Below are positions 46,532 through 57,130 of a stretch of 64,000 nucleotides of DNA, in pieces. This DNA comes from Prochlorococcus marinus str. MIT 9312 (lineage in GTDB: Bacteria; Cyanobacteriota; Cyanobacteriia; PCC-6307; Cyanobiaceae). The translations under genes and the position numbers were made by a program. The first letter of the stretch is position 1. Each line of letters begins with the position of its first letter. Location of the stretch: NCBI RefSeq assembly GCF_000012645.1, contig NC_007577.1:1550001-1614000 (forward strand), given 5' to 3'. The notes below the pieces were generated by a model. The model had not been told where the DNA came from. It ran no database searches and worked only from the letters and a program-made list of their open reading frames with translations.

Positions 46532-47332
46532 TTATTTTAAATCAATAAAGTTCATTAAATCCTTAATTGGTTTTGGAGGCCATCTTCTTATTGTTTTTAA
46601 CCATTTCTCATCACTATACCTAGGATCTAATTCAGTTACTGCTATCCAATTACTCTCTGCTTTACCATATTCACCATTATACCAATTCAAAGCTGTTAAA
46701 GCTGCCCTAGCATCTGCAAAAGTTGGATAACGTCTAATTAATTTTTTTAATTCTTTTTCAGATTCATCAATATTTCCCAACTGGAAATCTGCTAAAGCCA
46801 TACTTGATCTTGCCATCGCAAATCCAGGATTATATGTAGCAGCTTTTGAAAATAAATCTCTTGCTTTTTCCCATTGTGATGCAGAACCTTCAACATTAGC
46901 CAAATTATATAATGCAGAGAAATTCTTATTATCTTGCGAAATAACAAACATATAATCTTTTTTTGCTTGCGACCATAGACCCAAGGCCTCCTCTGCTATA
47001 CCTCTGTTAATGTAAGGATCTATTTCATTAGGATTTAAACCTATTGCCTTATTTTGATCATCTATTGATCCCTCTACATCTCCAATGACAAGTCTTACAT
47101 TTCCTCTATTGCTCAAAGCGGCAGCATCATCAGGATAAGAATCGAGATAGTGATTCCATTCTTGTAGAGCGAGATTAAATTGTCCGCCTGAACTTAAATC
47201 TATTGCATTTTTAAACAAATCCTCTCTTAAAGATAATGAATAGCATGGTGCAATATAAAAAATATTGACAAAAACAAAAATTAATAAAAAACAAACCTTA
47301 ACTTTTTTAAAAGTTATCATTTTTTGAATCAA
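46532..47332 (-). CDS. Secreted or membrane-anchored TPR protein
   Basis: This 266-residue protein has an N-terminal hydrophobic segment (about 12-30) that looks like a signal peptide ([20 protein letters not shown]). Tandem TPR-like repeats follow from about 40 to 240 ([59 protein letters not shown]). Such proteins usually mediate protein contacts. The start (47332, or M5 at 47320) overlaps the end of ruvB by up to 26 bp. Confidence 0.8.
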   Translation of the reverse strand: MIQKMITFKKVKVCFLLIFVFVNIFYIAPCYSLSLREDLFKNAIDLSSGGQFNLALQEWNHYLDSYPDDAAALSNRGNVRLVIGDVEGSIDDQNKAIGLNPNEIDPYINRGIAEEALGLWSQAKKDYMFVISQDNKNFSALYNLANVEGSASQWEKARDLFSKAATYNPGFAMARSSMALADFQLGNIDESEKELKKLIRRYPTFADARAALTALNWYNGEYGKAESNWIAVTELDPRYSDEKWLKTIRRWPPKPIKDLMNFIDLK

Positions 47333-48365
47333 TGTACTTTTTCCCTAAAGCAGTAAGCAATCTTCCTCGAGGAGTTCTTGTGAGAAAACCAATTTGGATT
47401 AGATATGGCTCAACTACAAATTCTAACATTGAAGAATCATCACCCAATCCGGCTGCAATTGAATCTAGGCCAGTTGGAATATTTTTGTTTTGGTTTAGAA
47501 AAGATAAATATTGTCTATCTACATAATCCAATCCTTTTTCATCTATTTGGTAAGAATTTAAAGCTTTTTTTATTAAATTCACGGAGATAACATTAGTTTT
47601 TTTAACAACTTGAGCATAATCTCTAACTCGTCTTAATAATCTCAAAGCAATTCTTGGAGTCCCTCGAGATATCTTTGCTAAGTGAGAGGATGCTTCATCA
47701 TCTACATTAAAGCTTATTAATCTGGAGAAATTATCAATTATTTGTTTTAGTTCATCACATGTATAAAATTCAATTTTTTGAGATATCCCAAATCTATCTC
47801 TTAGAGGCGCACTAATTGAGGCTAATTTAGTTGTGGCGCCAACCAGAGTAAACCTGGGAAGATTAATTGTTCTGCAACGTGCTCCTCTATTAGCTCCCAT
47901 AGTTAAATCAAGTCTAAAATCCTCCATTGCAGAATATAACAACTCTTCAGTTAACCTATTTAAGCGATGTATCTCATCAATAAATAAAACTTCACCTTCT
48001 TTTAATCCAAGCAGTAACCCTACAATATCTCTAGGTCTTTCAATCGCGGGGGCAGTAGCTATCCTACATTTTGTATTCATTTCTTTGGCTATCAAAAAAG
48101 CTAGGGTAGTCTTACCTAAACCAGGCTGTCCATATAAAAGAGTATGCTCCAAAGGTTCTTTTCTATAAATTGAAGCATCTATAGCTATTCTTAAAGAAGA
48201 CTTAAGTTTTTCTTGGCCTATAAATTCTTGAAAAGTAATAGGCCTAGCTAAGTTCAGATTATTTTTTCTTTTTTCTTCTGGAATGATTTTTGAATCAACT
48301 AGCCTAAGCTCTTTTTTACGAAGAGAAAAGTCATTATCGCCTATATTGGAGGAAATTATTGCCAT
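47307..48365 (-). CDS. ruvB: Holliday junction branch migration helicase RuvB
   Basis: RuvB is the hexameric AAA+ motor that drives branch migration with RuvA. The 352-residue protein has [20 protein letters not shown], Walker [13 protein letters not shown], Walker [11 protein letters not shown], sensor [20 protein letters not shown] and the arginine-finger region [18 protein letters not shown], with a winged-helix C-terminus. It is divergent from smpB (52-bp gap). ruvA is not in the window. Confidence 0.97.
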   Translation of the reverse strand: MAIISSNIGDNDFSLRKKELRLVDSKIIPEEKRKNNLNLARPITFQEFIGQEKLKSSLRIAIDASIYRKEPLEHTLLYGQPGLGKTTLAFLIAKEMNTKCRIATAPAIERPRDIVGLLLGLKEGEVLFIDEIHRLNRLTEELLYSAMEDFRLDLTMGANRGARCRTINLPRFTLVGATTKLASISAPLRDRFGISQKIEFYTCDELKQIIDNFSRLISFNVDDEASSHLAKISRGTPRIALRLLRRVRDYAQVVKKTNVISVNLIKKALNSYQIDEKGLDYVDRQYLSFLNQNKNIPTGLDSIAAGLGDDSSMLEFVVEPYLIQIGFLTRTPRGRLLTALGKKYIDSKNDNF

Positions 48366-48417
48366 AATGAAAGGTTAATTGCAATTGTTCTAAGTAGAAA
48401 GATTTTTTACAGCTAAA

Positions 48418-48912
48418 ATGGCAAAAAATTCAAACAAAGTTAGAAAAAATACTAATAAAGAAAATAATTTTAAACGTCTAGCTGAGAATAGATATGCAAA
48501 ATTTCAATATGCAATATCTGAAACAATCGAAGCTGGAATTGAACTTTTAGGAACTGAAGTAAAATCTATTAGAAACGGAAAAGCAAATTTAAGAGATGGG
48601 TACTGTTCATTCAGAGATGGTGAGATTTTATTATTAAATGTTCACATTTCACCACACAAAAATGTGGGGTCTTTCTTTAATCATGATCCATTAAGAAATA
48701 GAAAGTTGCTACTACATAAAAAAGAAATAATTAAGCTGAAATCCAATACTGAAAAAAAAGGAATGACTATTGTTCCCTTATCTATGTATTTAAAAGGGTC
48801 ATGGATAAAACTAACTCTTGGTGTCGGTAAAGGGAAAAAATTACATGACAAACGACAAGATGAAAAACAAAAAAGTATAAAAAAAGAAATCAACTCTGTA
48901 CTAAAAAGATAA
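48418..48912 (+). CDS. smpB: SsrA-binding protein SmpB
   Basis: SmpB delivers tmRNA to stalled ribosomes for trans-translation. The 164-residue protein has the family core [49 protein letters not shown] and the C-terminal basic tail [16 protein letters not shown]. The tmRNA gene (ssrA) is not visible nearby. Confidence 0.95.
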   Translation: MAKNSNKVRKNTNKENNFKRLAENRYAKFQYAISETIEAGIELLGTEVKSIRNGKANLRDGYCSFRDGEILLLNVHISPHKNVGSFFNHDPLRNRKLLLHKKEIIKLKSNTEKKGMTIVPLSMYLKGSWIKLTLGVGKGKKLHDKRQDEKQKSIKKEINSVLKR

Positions 48913-48936
48913 AAATATTATGCAGACTTCTTGAAA

Positions 48937-49185
48937 CTATGAATCCAAACTTACTGAACTTGGAGGCGGGGAAGGATCTGGATCTGCAATTAACATATGC
49001 TGTAAGACAGTTTCAGGTCTTTCACTATCTCTCCAACGTATTTTGTAAGCAGGCATTTTGGTACCCCTACTTGTAGTTTGCTCTACTGGTTCAATAACCC
49101 ATCCTCTTCTTGATCGGCCTTGAGGATTTCTTTTTACTACTGCATCCGCGTGTTTGAAACGGAAACCAACACGTTCACCACTCAT
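48937..49185 (-). CDS. Conserved small cyanobacterial protein
   Basis: This 82-residue protein is basic in its first half (ERVGFRFKHADAVVKRNPQGRSRRGWVIEPVEQ) and ends in an acidic, Pro/Ser-rich tail. A short beta-rich segment (MPAYKIRWRDSERPETVLQHML) suggests an SH3-like barrel. I do not recognise the family. It lies 29 bp downstream of lysS on the same strand and may be co-transcribed with it. Confidence 0.7.
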   Translation of the reverse strand: MSGERVGFRFKHADAVVKRNPQGRSRRGWVIEPVEQTTSRGTKMPAYKIRWRDSERPETVLQHMLIADPDPSPPPSSVSLDS

Positions 49186-49214
49186 TTAAAAAATTGCGTA
49201 TTGGATTAATTATC

Positions 49215-50753
49215 TTATTTTACTTCATTCAAGGGTAATTTTTCGTTTTTATTGGAAGTTATTTCTGGTTTTAACAATGGGAAAGGGATTACATCTCTAA
49301 TTGATGGACTATTAGTAATTAGCATAATCAGTCTATCAATACCTATGCCTAATCCCCCAGTAGGAGGCATACCAATCTCCAAAGCATTCAAAAAATCTTC
49401 ATCTATACAATGAGCCTCATGATCTCCTTCATCTCTAAGAGATTGCTGTAATTGCATTCTTTCTCTTTGATCTACTGGATCTATCAACTCACTAAACGCA
49501 TTTGCTAGCTCTCGTCCAACAATAAATAATTCGAATCTCTGAACCATTTCTTTATTATCAAGATGAGGCCTAGCTAAAGGAGAAATTTCAACAGGATAAT
49601 CGATAACAAAAGTAGGTTCTATAAGTTCTGACTCAACTTTTTGCTCGAAGACCTCATTTAAAAGTCTTCCCATAGAATTCACTTTATTAGAAAATTCAAC
49701 ATTTATACTTTTAACGGCTTGTTTTGCTGATTGAAAGTCTCCACTGAAAGAATCAAAATCAATCCCTGTATATTTTTTGACAATATCTTTCATGGATATT
49801 CTTGACCAAGGTTTAGAAAAATCAATTTCCTTATTTTGATAATTTATAACTAAAGAACCACACACATTAAATACAATATCTTTAATCAGTTCTTCTGTTA
49901 GATTCATCATATCGACATAGTTAGAAAAAGCTTGATAAATTTCAACTGAGGTAAATTCTGGATTATGCTTTGTACTTATCCCCTCATTACGGAAGATTCT
50001 TCCCAATTCATAAACTTTCTCAAATCCTCCAACAACCATTCTTTTTAAATGTAATTCTGTAGCTATTCTTAGATACAGCGGAATATCCAATGTATTGTGA
50101 TGAGTAATAAATGGTCTTGCTTCAGCACCACCAGCTTCAGATTGAAGAATTGGAGTCTCTATCTCTAAAAAATTTCTATTATCTAGCCATTGTCTTATAA
50201 AACTTATACATTTTGCTCTTGTTTTAAATACATTTTTAGAGTGTGGATTAACTATTAAATCTAGATAACGTTGTCTATATCTTTTTTCAATATCAGTCAA
50301 TCCATGCCATTTATCGGGTAAAGGCTGTAATGATTTGGATAACATTTCCCATTTTTCTACTTTAATTGAAAGCTCCCCTTTATTAGTCTTTTTAATAGTG
50401 CCGTATACGCCTATCCAATCACCAATATCTACTATTTCCTTAATATCTTCAAAAGAAAGTAATTTTTGGTTTTCTAAATTGCAATTAATCATCCTTTTAT
50501 CTAGATAAAGCTGAATCTGTCCTTCTTGATCGCTTATTGTGAAAAAAGCAATTTTACCCATTACCCTTTTTGCCATCACTCTACCAGCGAGAGAAACACT
50601 GAAGTCTTCCTCTTGACCATTTTCTAAATAATCAAATTTTTGAATAAGAAATTTTGTAGTATGTGAAACGCTAAAACTCTCTGCGTAAGAAGCAAATCCT
50701 TTACTAACTAGTGAATTAGCTTTTTGTAAGCGTGCTTCTCTTATTTCAGACAA
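49215..50753 (-). CDS. lysS: Lysyl-tRNA synthetase (class II)
   Basis: LysS charges tRNA-Lys. The 512-residue protein has an N-terminal OB-fold anticodon-binding domain ([28 protein letters not shown]). The class II core follows, with motif 1 around [21 protein letters not shown], motif 2 [24 protein letters not shown] and motif 3 [11 protein letters not shown]. rpaB lies 51 bp upstream on the same strand. Confidence 0.97.
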   Translation of the reverse strand: MSEIREARLQKANSLVSKGFASYAESFSVSHTTKFLIQKFDYLENGQEEDFSVSLAGRVMAKRVMGKIAFFTISDQEGQIQLYLDKRMINCNLENQKLLSFEDIKEIVDIGDWIGVYGTIKKTNKGELSIKVEKWEMLSKSLQPLPDKWHGLTDIEKRYRQRYLDLIVNPHSKNVFKTRAKCISFIRQWLDNRNFLEIETPILQSEAGGAEARPFITHHNTLDIPLYLRIATELHLKRMVVGGFEKVYELGRIFRNEGISTKHNPEFTSVEIYQAFSNYVDMMNLTEELIKDIVFNVCGSLVINYQNKEIDFSKPWSRISMKDIVKKYTGIDFDSFSGDFQSAKQAVKSINVEFSNKVNSMGRLLNEVFEQKVESELIEPTFVIDYPVEISPLARPHLDNKEMVQRFELFIVGRELANAFSELIDPVDQRERMQLQQSLRDEGDHEAHCIDEDFLNALEIGMPPTGGLGIGIDRLIMLITNSPSIRDVIPFPLLKPEITSNKNEKLPLNEVK

Positions 50754-50803
50754 AATTTATTTTAATATATTTGTTTTATTTAATAAAATTATCAGACTAT
50801 GGC

Positions 50804-51550
50804 TCAACTTGCCAAAGATGTTGCTGTTTCGCCAACTCTCTGAGACGCATAACCGATCCCTCTAACAGTTAATATTAATTCTGGATTTCTTGGATCTGGT
50901 TCCAATTTACCCCTTAGTCTTGCGACATATACATCTACAACTCTTAAATCTGCAGCTCTACGAGGCGGATAACCCCATAGCTGTTCTAAAATTTCTGCTC
51001 GAGGAACAACTTTACCAGGCTCGTCGAATAATAATTCTAAGAGGCTAAATTCAGTATAAGTTAGACTAATTCTTTCCCCTGCTCTAGAAACTTGTCGACG
51101 ATTAGTATCAACAACTAAACTTCCAAATTTCATAACTCCTTTGCCAGATGGAACTTCTTTAGTTTCAGCAACCGATACAGTAGGTCCCATTCTTCTCAAA
51201 ATAGTAGCTATCCTAGCCTCTAATTCTTTTGGGCTAAATGGTTTAGATAAGTAATCATCAGCACCTAAGTCCAAACCTGCAACTCTTTCTGAAATAGCCT
51301 CTAGAGCGGTTAAGAATATTATTGGCACTACTGATTCAGCTCTAATTCTTCTGCAAACTGCGAATCCATCCATTTTTGGAAGCATAACATCAAGAACTAT
51401 CAAATCTGGGGAATCCCTGTGAAAAGATTCAATAGCTTCTTCGCCGTTAGTGGCTGAAAAAACTTGATATCCTGCTAGTTGAAGCCTTGTAACTAATACC
51501 TTCAAAACTGCAGGTTCATCATCAACAACTAAAATTCTTGCTTTTGACAT
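50804..51550 (-). CDS. rpaB: OmpR-family response regulator RpaB
   Basis: RpaB is the essential cyanobacterial regulator that binds HLR1 elements and adjusts photosystem and high-light genes, normally phosphorylated by Hik33/NblS. The 248-residue protein has a receiver domain (ILVVDDEPAV; phosphoacceptor D54 in LIVLDVMLPKMDG; YLSKPFSPKEL). A winged-helix DNA-binding domain follows (LTYTEFSLLELLFDEPGKVVPRAEILEQLWGY, VDVYVARLRGKLEPDPRNPELILTVRGIGY). RpaB was preferred over RpaA because of the ILVVDDEPAV opening and the linker. An HLR1-like site lies upstream. Confidence 0.88.
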   Translation of the reverse strand: MSKARILVVDDEPAVLKVLVTRLQLAGYQVFSATNGEEAIESFHRDSPDLIVLDVMLPKMDGFAVCRRIRAESVVPIIFLTALEAISERVAGLDLGADDYLSKPFSPKELEARIATILRRMGPTVSVAETKEVPSGKGVMKFGSLVVDTNRRQVSRAGERISLTYTEFSLLELLFDEPGKVVPRAEILEQLWGYPPRRAADLRVVDVYVARLRGKLEPDPRNPELILTVRGIGYASQRVGETATSLAS

Positions 51551-51659
51551 AGTTCAAAAAAATTTCTCAATATTTCAAAGCAAAGAATTATTGCATTGAA
51601 TATTTATTCTAACAATTAAAAATATAACATTACGAACCCTCAAAGGGATATTCCGTAGA

Positions 51660-51675
51660 TTTACAAAAATTTTCA
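51660..51675 (-). promoter_or_regulatory. HLR1-like element upstream of rpaB
   Basis: On the plus strand, TTTACA AAAA TTTTCA (51660-51675) matches the RpaB consensus, two (G/T)TTACA half-sites separated by four bases with A/T in the first two, with one mismatch in the second half. It lies 110 bp upstream of the rpaB ATG in the 182-bp mreD-rpaB gap, suggesting autoregulation. AT-rich background makes chance matches likely. Confidence 0.4.
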
Positions 51676-51731
51676 ATAATTTGTGGATATAAATTTTTTC
51701 GTAAACTTTTTACTTCATTCATAAAAATATA

Positions 51732-52250
51732 TTACTGTAATTTTCTTCTTGAAAATTTAAACAATTTTAAAAGTTGAGAGCAAATAAAAGGAGCAAAAAA
51801 ACCTGTAAGGAATACCTCAGCTAAAATATTTTGAACACTAGGGATAACCAGTAAAAAAGTAATATCTGAAAAATCTTTAAACAAAATTTGTAAAAAATAA
51901 AGAGTCCCACATAACAAACTTCCAAAAGAACAAATTAAACCATACCTAAAATGTCCCACCAAAATATTACTATGTAATTTAATTCTCCCAAATACAATTC
52001 CACATAAAATTAAGCCCGGTATTTGAGTAAAACTACTATCTAAAGTTACAGAATCTAAAATTAGACCTAAAAACAAACCAAATATTAGTCCATTGATTGA
52101 TCCATAAGTCATTGACCAAGGTAATAACCAAAATAACGGCCAATATGGCTGAACACCTAACAATCCAAGCCAATTTGGATGCCACAAAAAAATAATTGGG
52201 ATAAAAATAAATGATATTATTGATGATTTTTTTTTGAAAAATGTATTCAT
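51732..52250 (-). CDS. mreD: Rod shape-determining protein MreD
   Basis: This 172-residue membrane protein has about five hydrophobic segments (SIISFIFIPIIFLWHP, PYWPLFWLLPWSMTYGSINGLIFGLFLGLILDS, GLILCGIVFG). It is the last gene of mreB-mreC-mreD and its ATG overlaps the mreC stop by 4 bp. MreD is poorly conserved, so position carries much of the assignment. Confidence 0.88.
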   Translation of the reverse strand: MNTFFKKKSSIISFIFIPIIFLWHPNWLGLLGVQPYWPLFWLLPWSMTYGSINGLIFGLFLGLILDSVTLDSSFTQIPGLILCGIVFGRIKLHSNILVGHFRYGLICSFGSLLCGTLYFLQILFKDFSDITFLLVIPSVQNILAEVFLTGFFAPFICSQLLKLFKFSRRKLQ

Positions 52251-52999
52251 TCAATATTGACTTTTAAAATTTGCACCCAATCAATTAAGTGAGGTTTTGC
52301 TAAAAGTGATATTTTTGCCGTTTTTTTTGCTTTAAATGTCTCATCTATAGATTGGACAATACCAATGGGTATATTTGGAGGTAATAACGTACTAGCAGGA
52401 GAAGATGATACAAAATCTCCGACTTTAATATCAGCATCTTTTGAAAAAAGTATTAAGCTAGGAAAATCAGACCCTAAACCGACCAGTAATCCATTAATTT
52501 GAATTCTATCCACCCAAACGCCTAACTTACTTTCTGGAGAGGTTATTAAAGTTACCGACGAAGTAAATAAAGAAGTATTATTTACTCTTCCTAATAATCC
52601 CCCTGGACCAATAACAGTACTACCAATTTCCACTCCATCTTTTGAACCTTTATTTAATATTATTTGTCTCCACCAACTACCTGTTTTTCTAGAAATAACT
52701 GCAGCTGAAATATTATCATTATTAGTTGATTCTTGAAGAGATAGGATTTCCCGCAGTCTTGAATTGTCCTTTTTAAGAAGATTTAACTTTATTAAAGATT
52801 CTTGATCAATACTCTCTAGTATAACTTCTTTTTGAAATTGACCAGGCCAAAACGGCTTTGAAATAAAATAATAAAAATCCTTATAAAAAGATCCCTTTGA
52901 TATCCTCACAAAAACTAAAAATACAAAAACTCCGAAGAAAAACCAACTTTGCTTTTTATGCCACCAACGACTAGTAGAAATTCGTCGGATATCTAACAT
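52247..52999 (-). CDS. mreC: Rod shape-determining protein MreC
   Basis: MreC links cytoplasmic MreB to periplasmic wall enzymes. The 250-residue protein has one N-terminal transmembrane helix (about 16-33), a coiled-coil (LIKLNLLKKDNSRLREIL) and the beta-barrel core AAVISRKTGSWWRQIILNKGSKDGVEIGSTVIGPGGLLGRV. It sits between mreB (4-bp gap) and mreD (4-bp overlap). Confidence 0.93.
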   Translation of the reverse strand: MLDIRRISTSRWWHKKQSWFFFGVFVFLVFVRISKGSFYKDFYYFISKPFWPGQFQKEVILESIDQESLIKLNLLKKDNSRLREILSLQESTNNDNISAAVISRKTGSWWRQIILNKGSKDGVEIGSTVIGPGGLLGRVNNTSLFTSSVTLITSPESKLGVWVDRIQINGLLVGLGSDFPSLILFSKDADIKVGDFVSSSPASTLLPPNIPIGIVQSIDETFKAKKTAKISLLAKPHLIDWVQILKVNIE

Positions 53000-53003
53000 A
53001 ATA

Positions 53004-54056
53004 TTAATCTCTTATGGCGTTCCTTATAAAGTCTGGAGTATCGACAACTCTTTTCAGTTTTTTAAAATCATCCAAAACCTCTCCACAACCATTAACTACG
53101 CACAGCAATGGGTTTTCTGCTATGTGAGTAAAAATTCCTGTTTCATCGCTCAATAAATCATTAATTCCTCTGACTAAAGCTCCACCTCCTGCAAGCATAA
53201 TCCCCCTGTCAACAATATCTGCAGCAAGTTCAGGGGGGGTTCGCTCTAAAGTTCTTTTGACAGCTTCCACTATTTTACTTAGTGTTTCCGCCATGGCCTC
53301 TCTAATTTCTCCTGATGTCAAAGTGACTGACCTTGGTAGACCAGATAAAAGATGTAAACCTCTCACTTCTAAAGTAGTTTTATCAAAATCATCATCTGGA
53401 AATGCAGATCCAATTTTGATTTTGATATCTTCTGCAGTTCTCTCTCCAACAACTAAATTGTGAACTTTTTTAAGATATAGCGCAATTGATTCATTTATTT
53501 CGTCGCCAGCTATTCGAACAGATTCACTTAATACAGTTCCGCCCAAACTTAATACTGCAACCTCAGTAGTACCACCACCAATATCAACAATCATAGTTCC
53601 AATTGGCTCAGTCACTGGTAGTGATGCTCCTATTGCTGCTGCAACAGGTTCATCAATTAAGTGAACTTCTCTAGCTCCGGCTAATCCAGCTTCTCTTACT
53701 GCTCTTCGCTCAACACTGGTAACTCCGCTTGGAATACCAATCACGATTCTTGGGGCTACTATACCTTTGCCTTCGTTACATTTTTGAATAAATGTTTTTA
53801 TCATTTGTTCTGCAGCATCAAAATCTGCGATAACTCCATCTCTTAGTGGTCTTACAGCTCTTATATTGCCAGGGGTCCTTCCAAGCATTAACTTTGCTTC
53901 TTTACCAACAGCCAATGGAATCCCTTCTTCTAAATCCATAGCTACCACAGAAGGCTCTTGTAAAACAACCCCCTTACCTGATACATGTATAAGTGTATTG
54001 GCAGTTCCCAAATCTATGCCAATATCTCTAGAAAATTTAAATCTGTTAAAAATCAC
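53004..54056 (-). CDS. mreB: Actin-like cell-shape protein MreB
   Basis: MreB forms membrane-bound filaments that organise lateral wall synthesis. The 350-residue actin-fold protein has [30 protein letters not shown] (phosphate 1), [19 protein letters not shown] (phosphate 2), and [15 protein letters not shown] (adenosine site). It starts the mreBCD operon and is divergent from ssb. Confidence 0.97.
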   Translation of the reverse strand: MIFNRFKFSRDIGIDLGTANTLIHVSGKGVVLQEPSVVAMDLEEGIPLAVGKEAKLMLGRTPGNIRAVRPLRDGVIADFDAAEQMIKTFIQKCNEGKGIVAPRIVIGIPSGVTSVERRAVREAGLAGAREVHLIDEPVAAAIGASLPVTEPIGTMIVDIGGGTTEVAVLSLGGTVLSESVRIAGDEINESIALYLKKVHNLVVGERTAEDIKIKIGSAFPDDDFDKTTLEVRGLHLLSGLPRSVTLTSGEIREAMAETLSKIVEAVKRTLERTPPELAADIVDRGIMLAGGGALVRGINDLLSDETGIFTHIAENPLLCVVNGCGEVLDDFKKLKRVVDTPDFIRNAIRD

Positions 54057-54189
54057 AATAAGAATTCTTTTTATAAATAATATATCTATTTTTTGTTAAG
54101 CTCTCAGAATTCTGTCTTTTAGTTATGAATAGCACTTAAAACTTTGAGCAGAACCTAGAAATATGAGTAGTATTAAAAAAAAAATAATT

Positions 54190-54564
54190 ATGGAAATTAA
54201 CACTATTAACCTAGTTGGCAGAGCTGGAAGAGAACCAGATGTCAGATATTTTGAATCTGGCAGTATCGTAGCGAATTTCACTCTTGCAGTGAATAGAAGA
54301 AGCAGAGATGAAGAACCAGATTGGTTTAATTTAGAAATATGGGGCAAACAAGCTCAAATAGCAGCAGATTACGTTAAAAAAGGATCTTTAATTGGAATTA
54401 CAGGGAGCTTTAAAATTGATAGTTGGAAAGATAAAAATACTGGTGAAGATAGATACAAACCAGTTGTTAGGGTAGATAGATTAAACTTACTAAGCTCCCG
54501 AAAAGAATCTGAAAATAACCAATATTCTAACAACAGTAGTAACTCCAGCGAAATCCCTTTCTAA
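54190..54564 (+). CDS. ssb: Single-stranded DNA-binding protein
   Basis: This 124-residue OB-fold protein (MEINTINLVGRAGREPDVRYFESGS...) has the conserved WFNLEIWGKQAQIAADYVKKGSLIGITGSFK. A short Asn/Ser-rich linker precedes the terminal EIPF, the acidic tip that recruits partners. I chose the ATG at 54190, where SSB homology begins; another in-frame ATG lies nine codons upstream (54163). The stop overlaps the convergent DedA gene by 4 bp. Confidence 0.92.
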   Translation: MEINTINLVGRAGREPDVRYFESGSIVANFTLAVNRRSRDEEPDWFNLEIWGKQAQIAADYVKKGSLIGITGSFKIDSWKDKNTGEDRYKPVVRVDRLNLLSSRKESENNQYSNNSSNSSEIPF

Positions 54565-55220
54565 GCTCTATTGTTTTTTAAAAATCTAATAAGTAGTTTT
54601 ATAAAAAAATATAAGAAAATTAAAATTAAAATTGGCTTTACAAAATATTTGATTTGATCTAAATAAGTTTCAATTATTGGATAATTTTCACCAAATAAAT
54701 ATCCTGCATAAGTGAGAAGTGCGACCCATATAAAGCTACCAAATGTAGTCCAAATCAAGAATTTTCTTAATGGCATAAGTTCTATACCAGCAGGAACTGA
54801 AATTAACGTTCTTATACCTGGTACTAATCGGCCCCAAAAAACTAAAGAAACCCCGTATTTATCAAACCACCTTTTACTTTTATTTAAATCATTAGAAGAA
54901 ATTCCTAAATATTTTCCTTTTTTATCTAAAAAAATTGAAAGTCTTTTTTCATTTACTAATCTACCTAAGTAATACCAAGGCAATGATCCTAGAATCGTTC
55001 CTAATAACCCCCAAAAAACTAAAATGTAGAAATTTAATTTTTGTTGATAAACAAAAAATCCTCCCAACGGCATTATTATTTCTGAAGGGATTGGAGGTAT
55101 TATGTTTTCTAAAAACATAGCCAAACAAATTGTTAGGTATGCAATTGTTGAATTCTTTTCAACAGCCAAACTAATATAGTCAGGGATTGAAGTAAGAAAA
55201 TTTATAAAAATTAAATTCAA
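54561..55220 (-). CDS. DedA-family membrane protein
   Basis: This 219-residue integral membrane protein has the DedA/VTT signature: FLENIIPPIPSEIIMPLGGFF, GTILGSLPWYYLGRLVN, and GRLVPGIRTLISVPAGIELMPLRKFLIWTTFGSFIWV. Family members are thought to flip lipids or handle proton-coupled transport. It is convergent with ssb and directly follows ahcY on the same strand. Confidence 0.9.
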   Translation of the reverse strand: MNLIFINFLTSIPDYISLAVEKNSTIAYLTICLAMFLENIIPPIPSEIIMPLGGFFVYQQKLNFYILVFWGLLGTILGSLPWYYLGRLVNEKRLSIFLDKKGKYLGISSNDLNKSKRWFDKYGVSLVFWGRLVPGIRTLISVPAGIELMPLRKFLIWTTFGSFIWVALLTYAGYLFGENYPIIETYLDQIKYFVKPILILIFLYFFIKLLIRFLKNNRA

Positions 55221-55222
55221 AC

Positions 55223-56641
55223 TTAGTATCTATAAAGCTCTGGTTTATAAGGACCTTCAACAGAAACATTAATATAATCAGCCTGTTCTTCAGTTAATTT
55301 TGTTAATTTTGCACCAATTTTATCAAGATGTAATCTAGCTACCATTTCATCTAAATGTTTTGGTAAAACATAAACCTCCTTAGCATATTTTTCTGACTTA
55401 TTGAAAAGTTCAATTTGAGCTAGTACTTGATTAGTAAACGAATTACTCATAACAAAGCTTGGATGTCCAGTGGCACAACCTAAATTAACTAATCTACCTT
55501 CAGCTAAAAGGATTATTTTATTACCACTCGGTAAAGTTATGTGATCAACCTGCGGCTTAATATTTTCCCATGGATAATCTTTCAATGAAGCCACATCAAT
55601 TTCATTATCGAAATGGCCGATATTACAGACTATGGCCTCGTCTTTCATCTTGACAAGATTTTTGTTTGTTATAACCTGATAGTTCCCAGTAGCTGTAACA
55701 AATATATCTATATCTTCCACAACATCGTCTAATGTAACAACGCTAAAACCTTCCATTGCCGCTTGAAGAGCACAAATTGGATCAACTTCAGCAACTTTTA
55801 CAATTGCACCAAGTCCTCTTAGAGACTGGGCTGAACCTTTACCTACATCTCCAAAACCCATTACTAAAGCGACCTTACCTGCAATCATCACGTCAGTTGC
55901 ACGCTTTATGCTGTCAACTAGAGATTCTCGGCAACCATATAAATTATCAAATTTGCTCTTAGTTACTGAATCATTAACATTGATAGCAGGGAAAGGTAGA
56001 GCATTTTGCTTTTGCAGTTGATAAAGTCTTGCAACTCCCGTTGTAGTTTCTTCAGTGACACCAATGATATTACTCTTAATTCTAGAATAGAAGTCACTAT
56101 CAGTTTCCAACTTATACTTGATAGAATTGAATAAAGCAATTTCTTCTTCATTACCGGGATTATCTAAAACAGATAAATCTTTTTCTGCTTTACTACCAAG
56201 TATCAATAAGCCAGTTGCATCTCCCCCATCATCAAGAATCATATTTGGAGAGTCTGCACCCCAATCAAGGATACAGTGGGTATATTGCCAATATTCATCA
56301 AGAGTCTCACCTTTTTTTGCATACACAGAAATTCCTTGATCTGCAATAGCTGCTGCAGCATGATCTTGAGTTGAAAAAATATTGCATGAAGCCCATTTCA
56401 CTTCTGCACCAAGATCAACAAGAGTTTCTATTAAGACTGCTGTCTGAATAGTCATATGAAGACTTCCAGCTATTTTTGCCCCTTTTAGTGGCTTTTCAGA
56501 TTGATATTTATCTCTAAGTGCCATTAATCCAGGCATTTCCGTTTCGGCAATTTTAATTTCTTTACGACCAAAATCTGATAAAGATATATCAGCAACTACG
56601 TAATTAGTTGTGGAGCTTTTAACTGAATTTGCGATAACCAT
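55223..56641 (-). CDS. ahcY: Adenosylhomocysteinase
   Basis: AhcY hydrolyses S-adenosylhomocysteine to adenosine and homocysteine, recycling the product of methylation. The 472-residue protein carries [15 protein letters not shown], the cyanobacterial/plant-type insert between about 150 and 190, the NAD site [20 protein letters not shown], and the C-terminal [20 protein letters not shown]-like ending (here [16 protein letters not shown]). It is divergent from tsaE. Confidence 0.96.
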   Translation of the reverse strand: MVIANSVKSSTTNYVVADISLSDFGRKEIKIAETEMPGLMALRDKYQSEKPLKGAKIAGSLHMTIQTAVLIETLVDLGAEVKWASCNIFSTQDHAAAAIADQGISVYAKKGETLDEYWQYTHCILDWGADSPNMILDDGGDATGLLILGSKAEKDLSVLDNPGNEEEIALFNSIKYKLETDSDFYSRIKSNIIGVTEETTTGVARLYQLQKQNALPFPAINVNDSVTKSKFDNLYGCRESLVDSIKRATDVMIAGKVALVMGFGDVGKGSAQSLRGLGAIVKVAEVDPICALQAAMEGFSVVTLDDVVEDIDIFVTATGNYQVITNKNLVKMKDEAIVCNIGHFDNEIDVASLKDYPWENIKPQVDHITLPSGNKIILLAEGRLVNLGCATGHPSFVMSNSFTNQVLAQIELFNKSEKYAKEVYVLPKHLDEMVARLHLDKIGAKLTKLTEEQADYINVSVEGPYKPELYRY

Positions 56642-56680
56642 ATCTAGTAAATACTTTCTCTACTAAACTATAAATGATTC

Positions 56681-57130
56681 TTGTGTAATTTTGTGTTTAT
56701 TGAGAATTTAAAAGAGACTTTAAATTTAGGAAAAAAACTCTCACACAAATTAAATCCCCAATCAATTGTTTTATTAAAGGGTCCAATTGGGGCTGGGAAA
56801 ACTTCATTTGTTCAAGGGATTGCAAAAGGCTTATCAATCTCTGAGGACATTACAAGCCCTACATTTGCTTTATCGCATCACTATAACTCCGGCAAAATTC
56901 CACTAATTCACCTTGATTTATACAGGTTAGAAAATGTTTCTTCAGCAAAAGAAGTTTTTTTTTCAGAAGAAGAAGAGGCAATACAAAGACAAGCTATTTT
57001 AGTTATTGAATGGCCAGAATTAATAGAACCAGTTATTGATAATTTCTGGAAAATAGAAATTAGTTACGCAAAAAATCATGGAAGACACTACGAAATAAGA
57101 GATCCCAAAAATTTCTTAACCTTCTCATAA
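56681..57130 (+). CDS. tsaE: tRNA threonylcarbamoyladenosine ATPase TsaE
   Basis: TsaE is the small ATPase needed for t6A modification of ANN-decoding tRNAs. The 149-residue protein has Walker A LLKGPIGAGKTSFVQGIAKG and the conserved ITSPTFALSHHY and LIHLDLYRLE, then VIEWPELI. No ATG starts the frame. TTG at 56681 is the longest start and GTG at 56693 is an alternative. Its last 43 bp overlap the convergent PfkB-kinase gene. Confidence 0.9.
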   Translation: MCNFVFIENLKETLNLGKKLSHKLNPQSIVLLKGPIGAGKTSFVQGIAKGLSISEDITSPTFALSHHYNSGKIPLIHLDLYRLENVSSAKEVFFSEEEEAIQRQAILVIEWPELIEPVIDNFWKIEISYAKNHGRHYEIRDPKNFLTFS

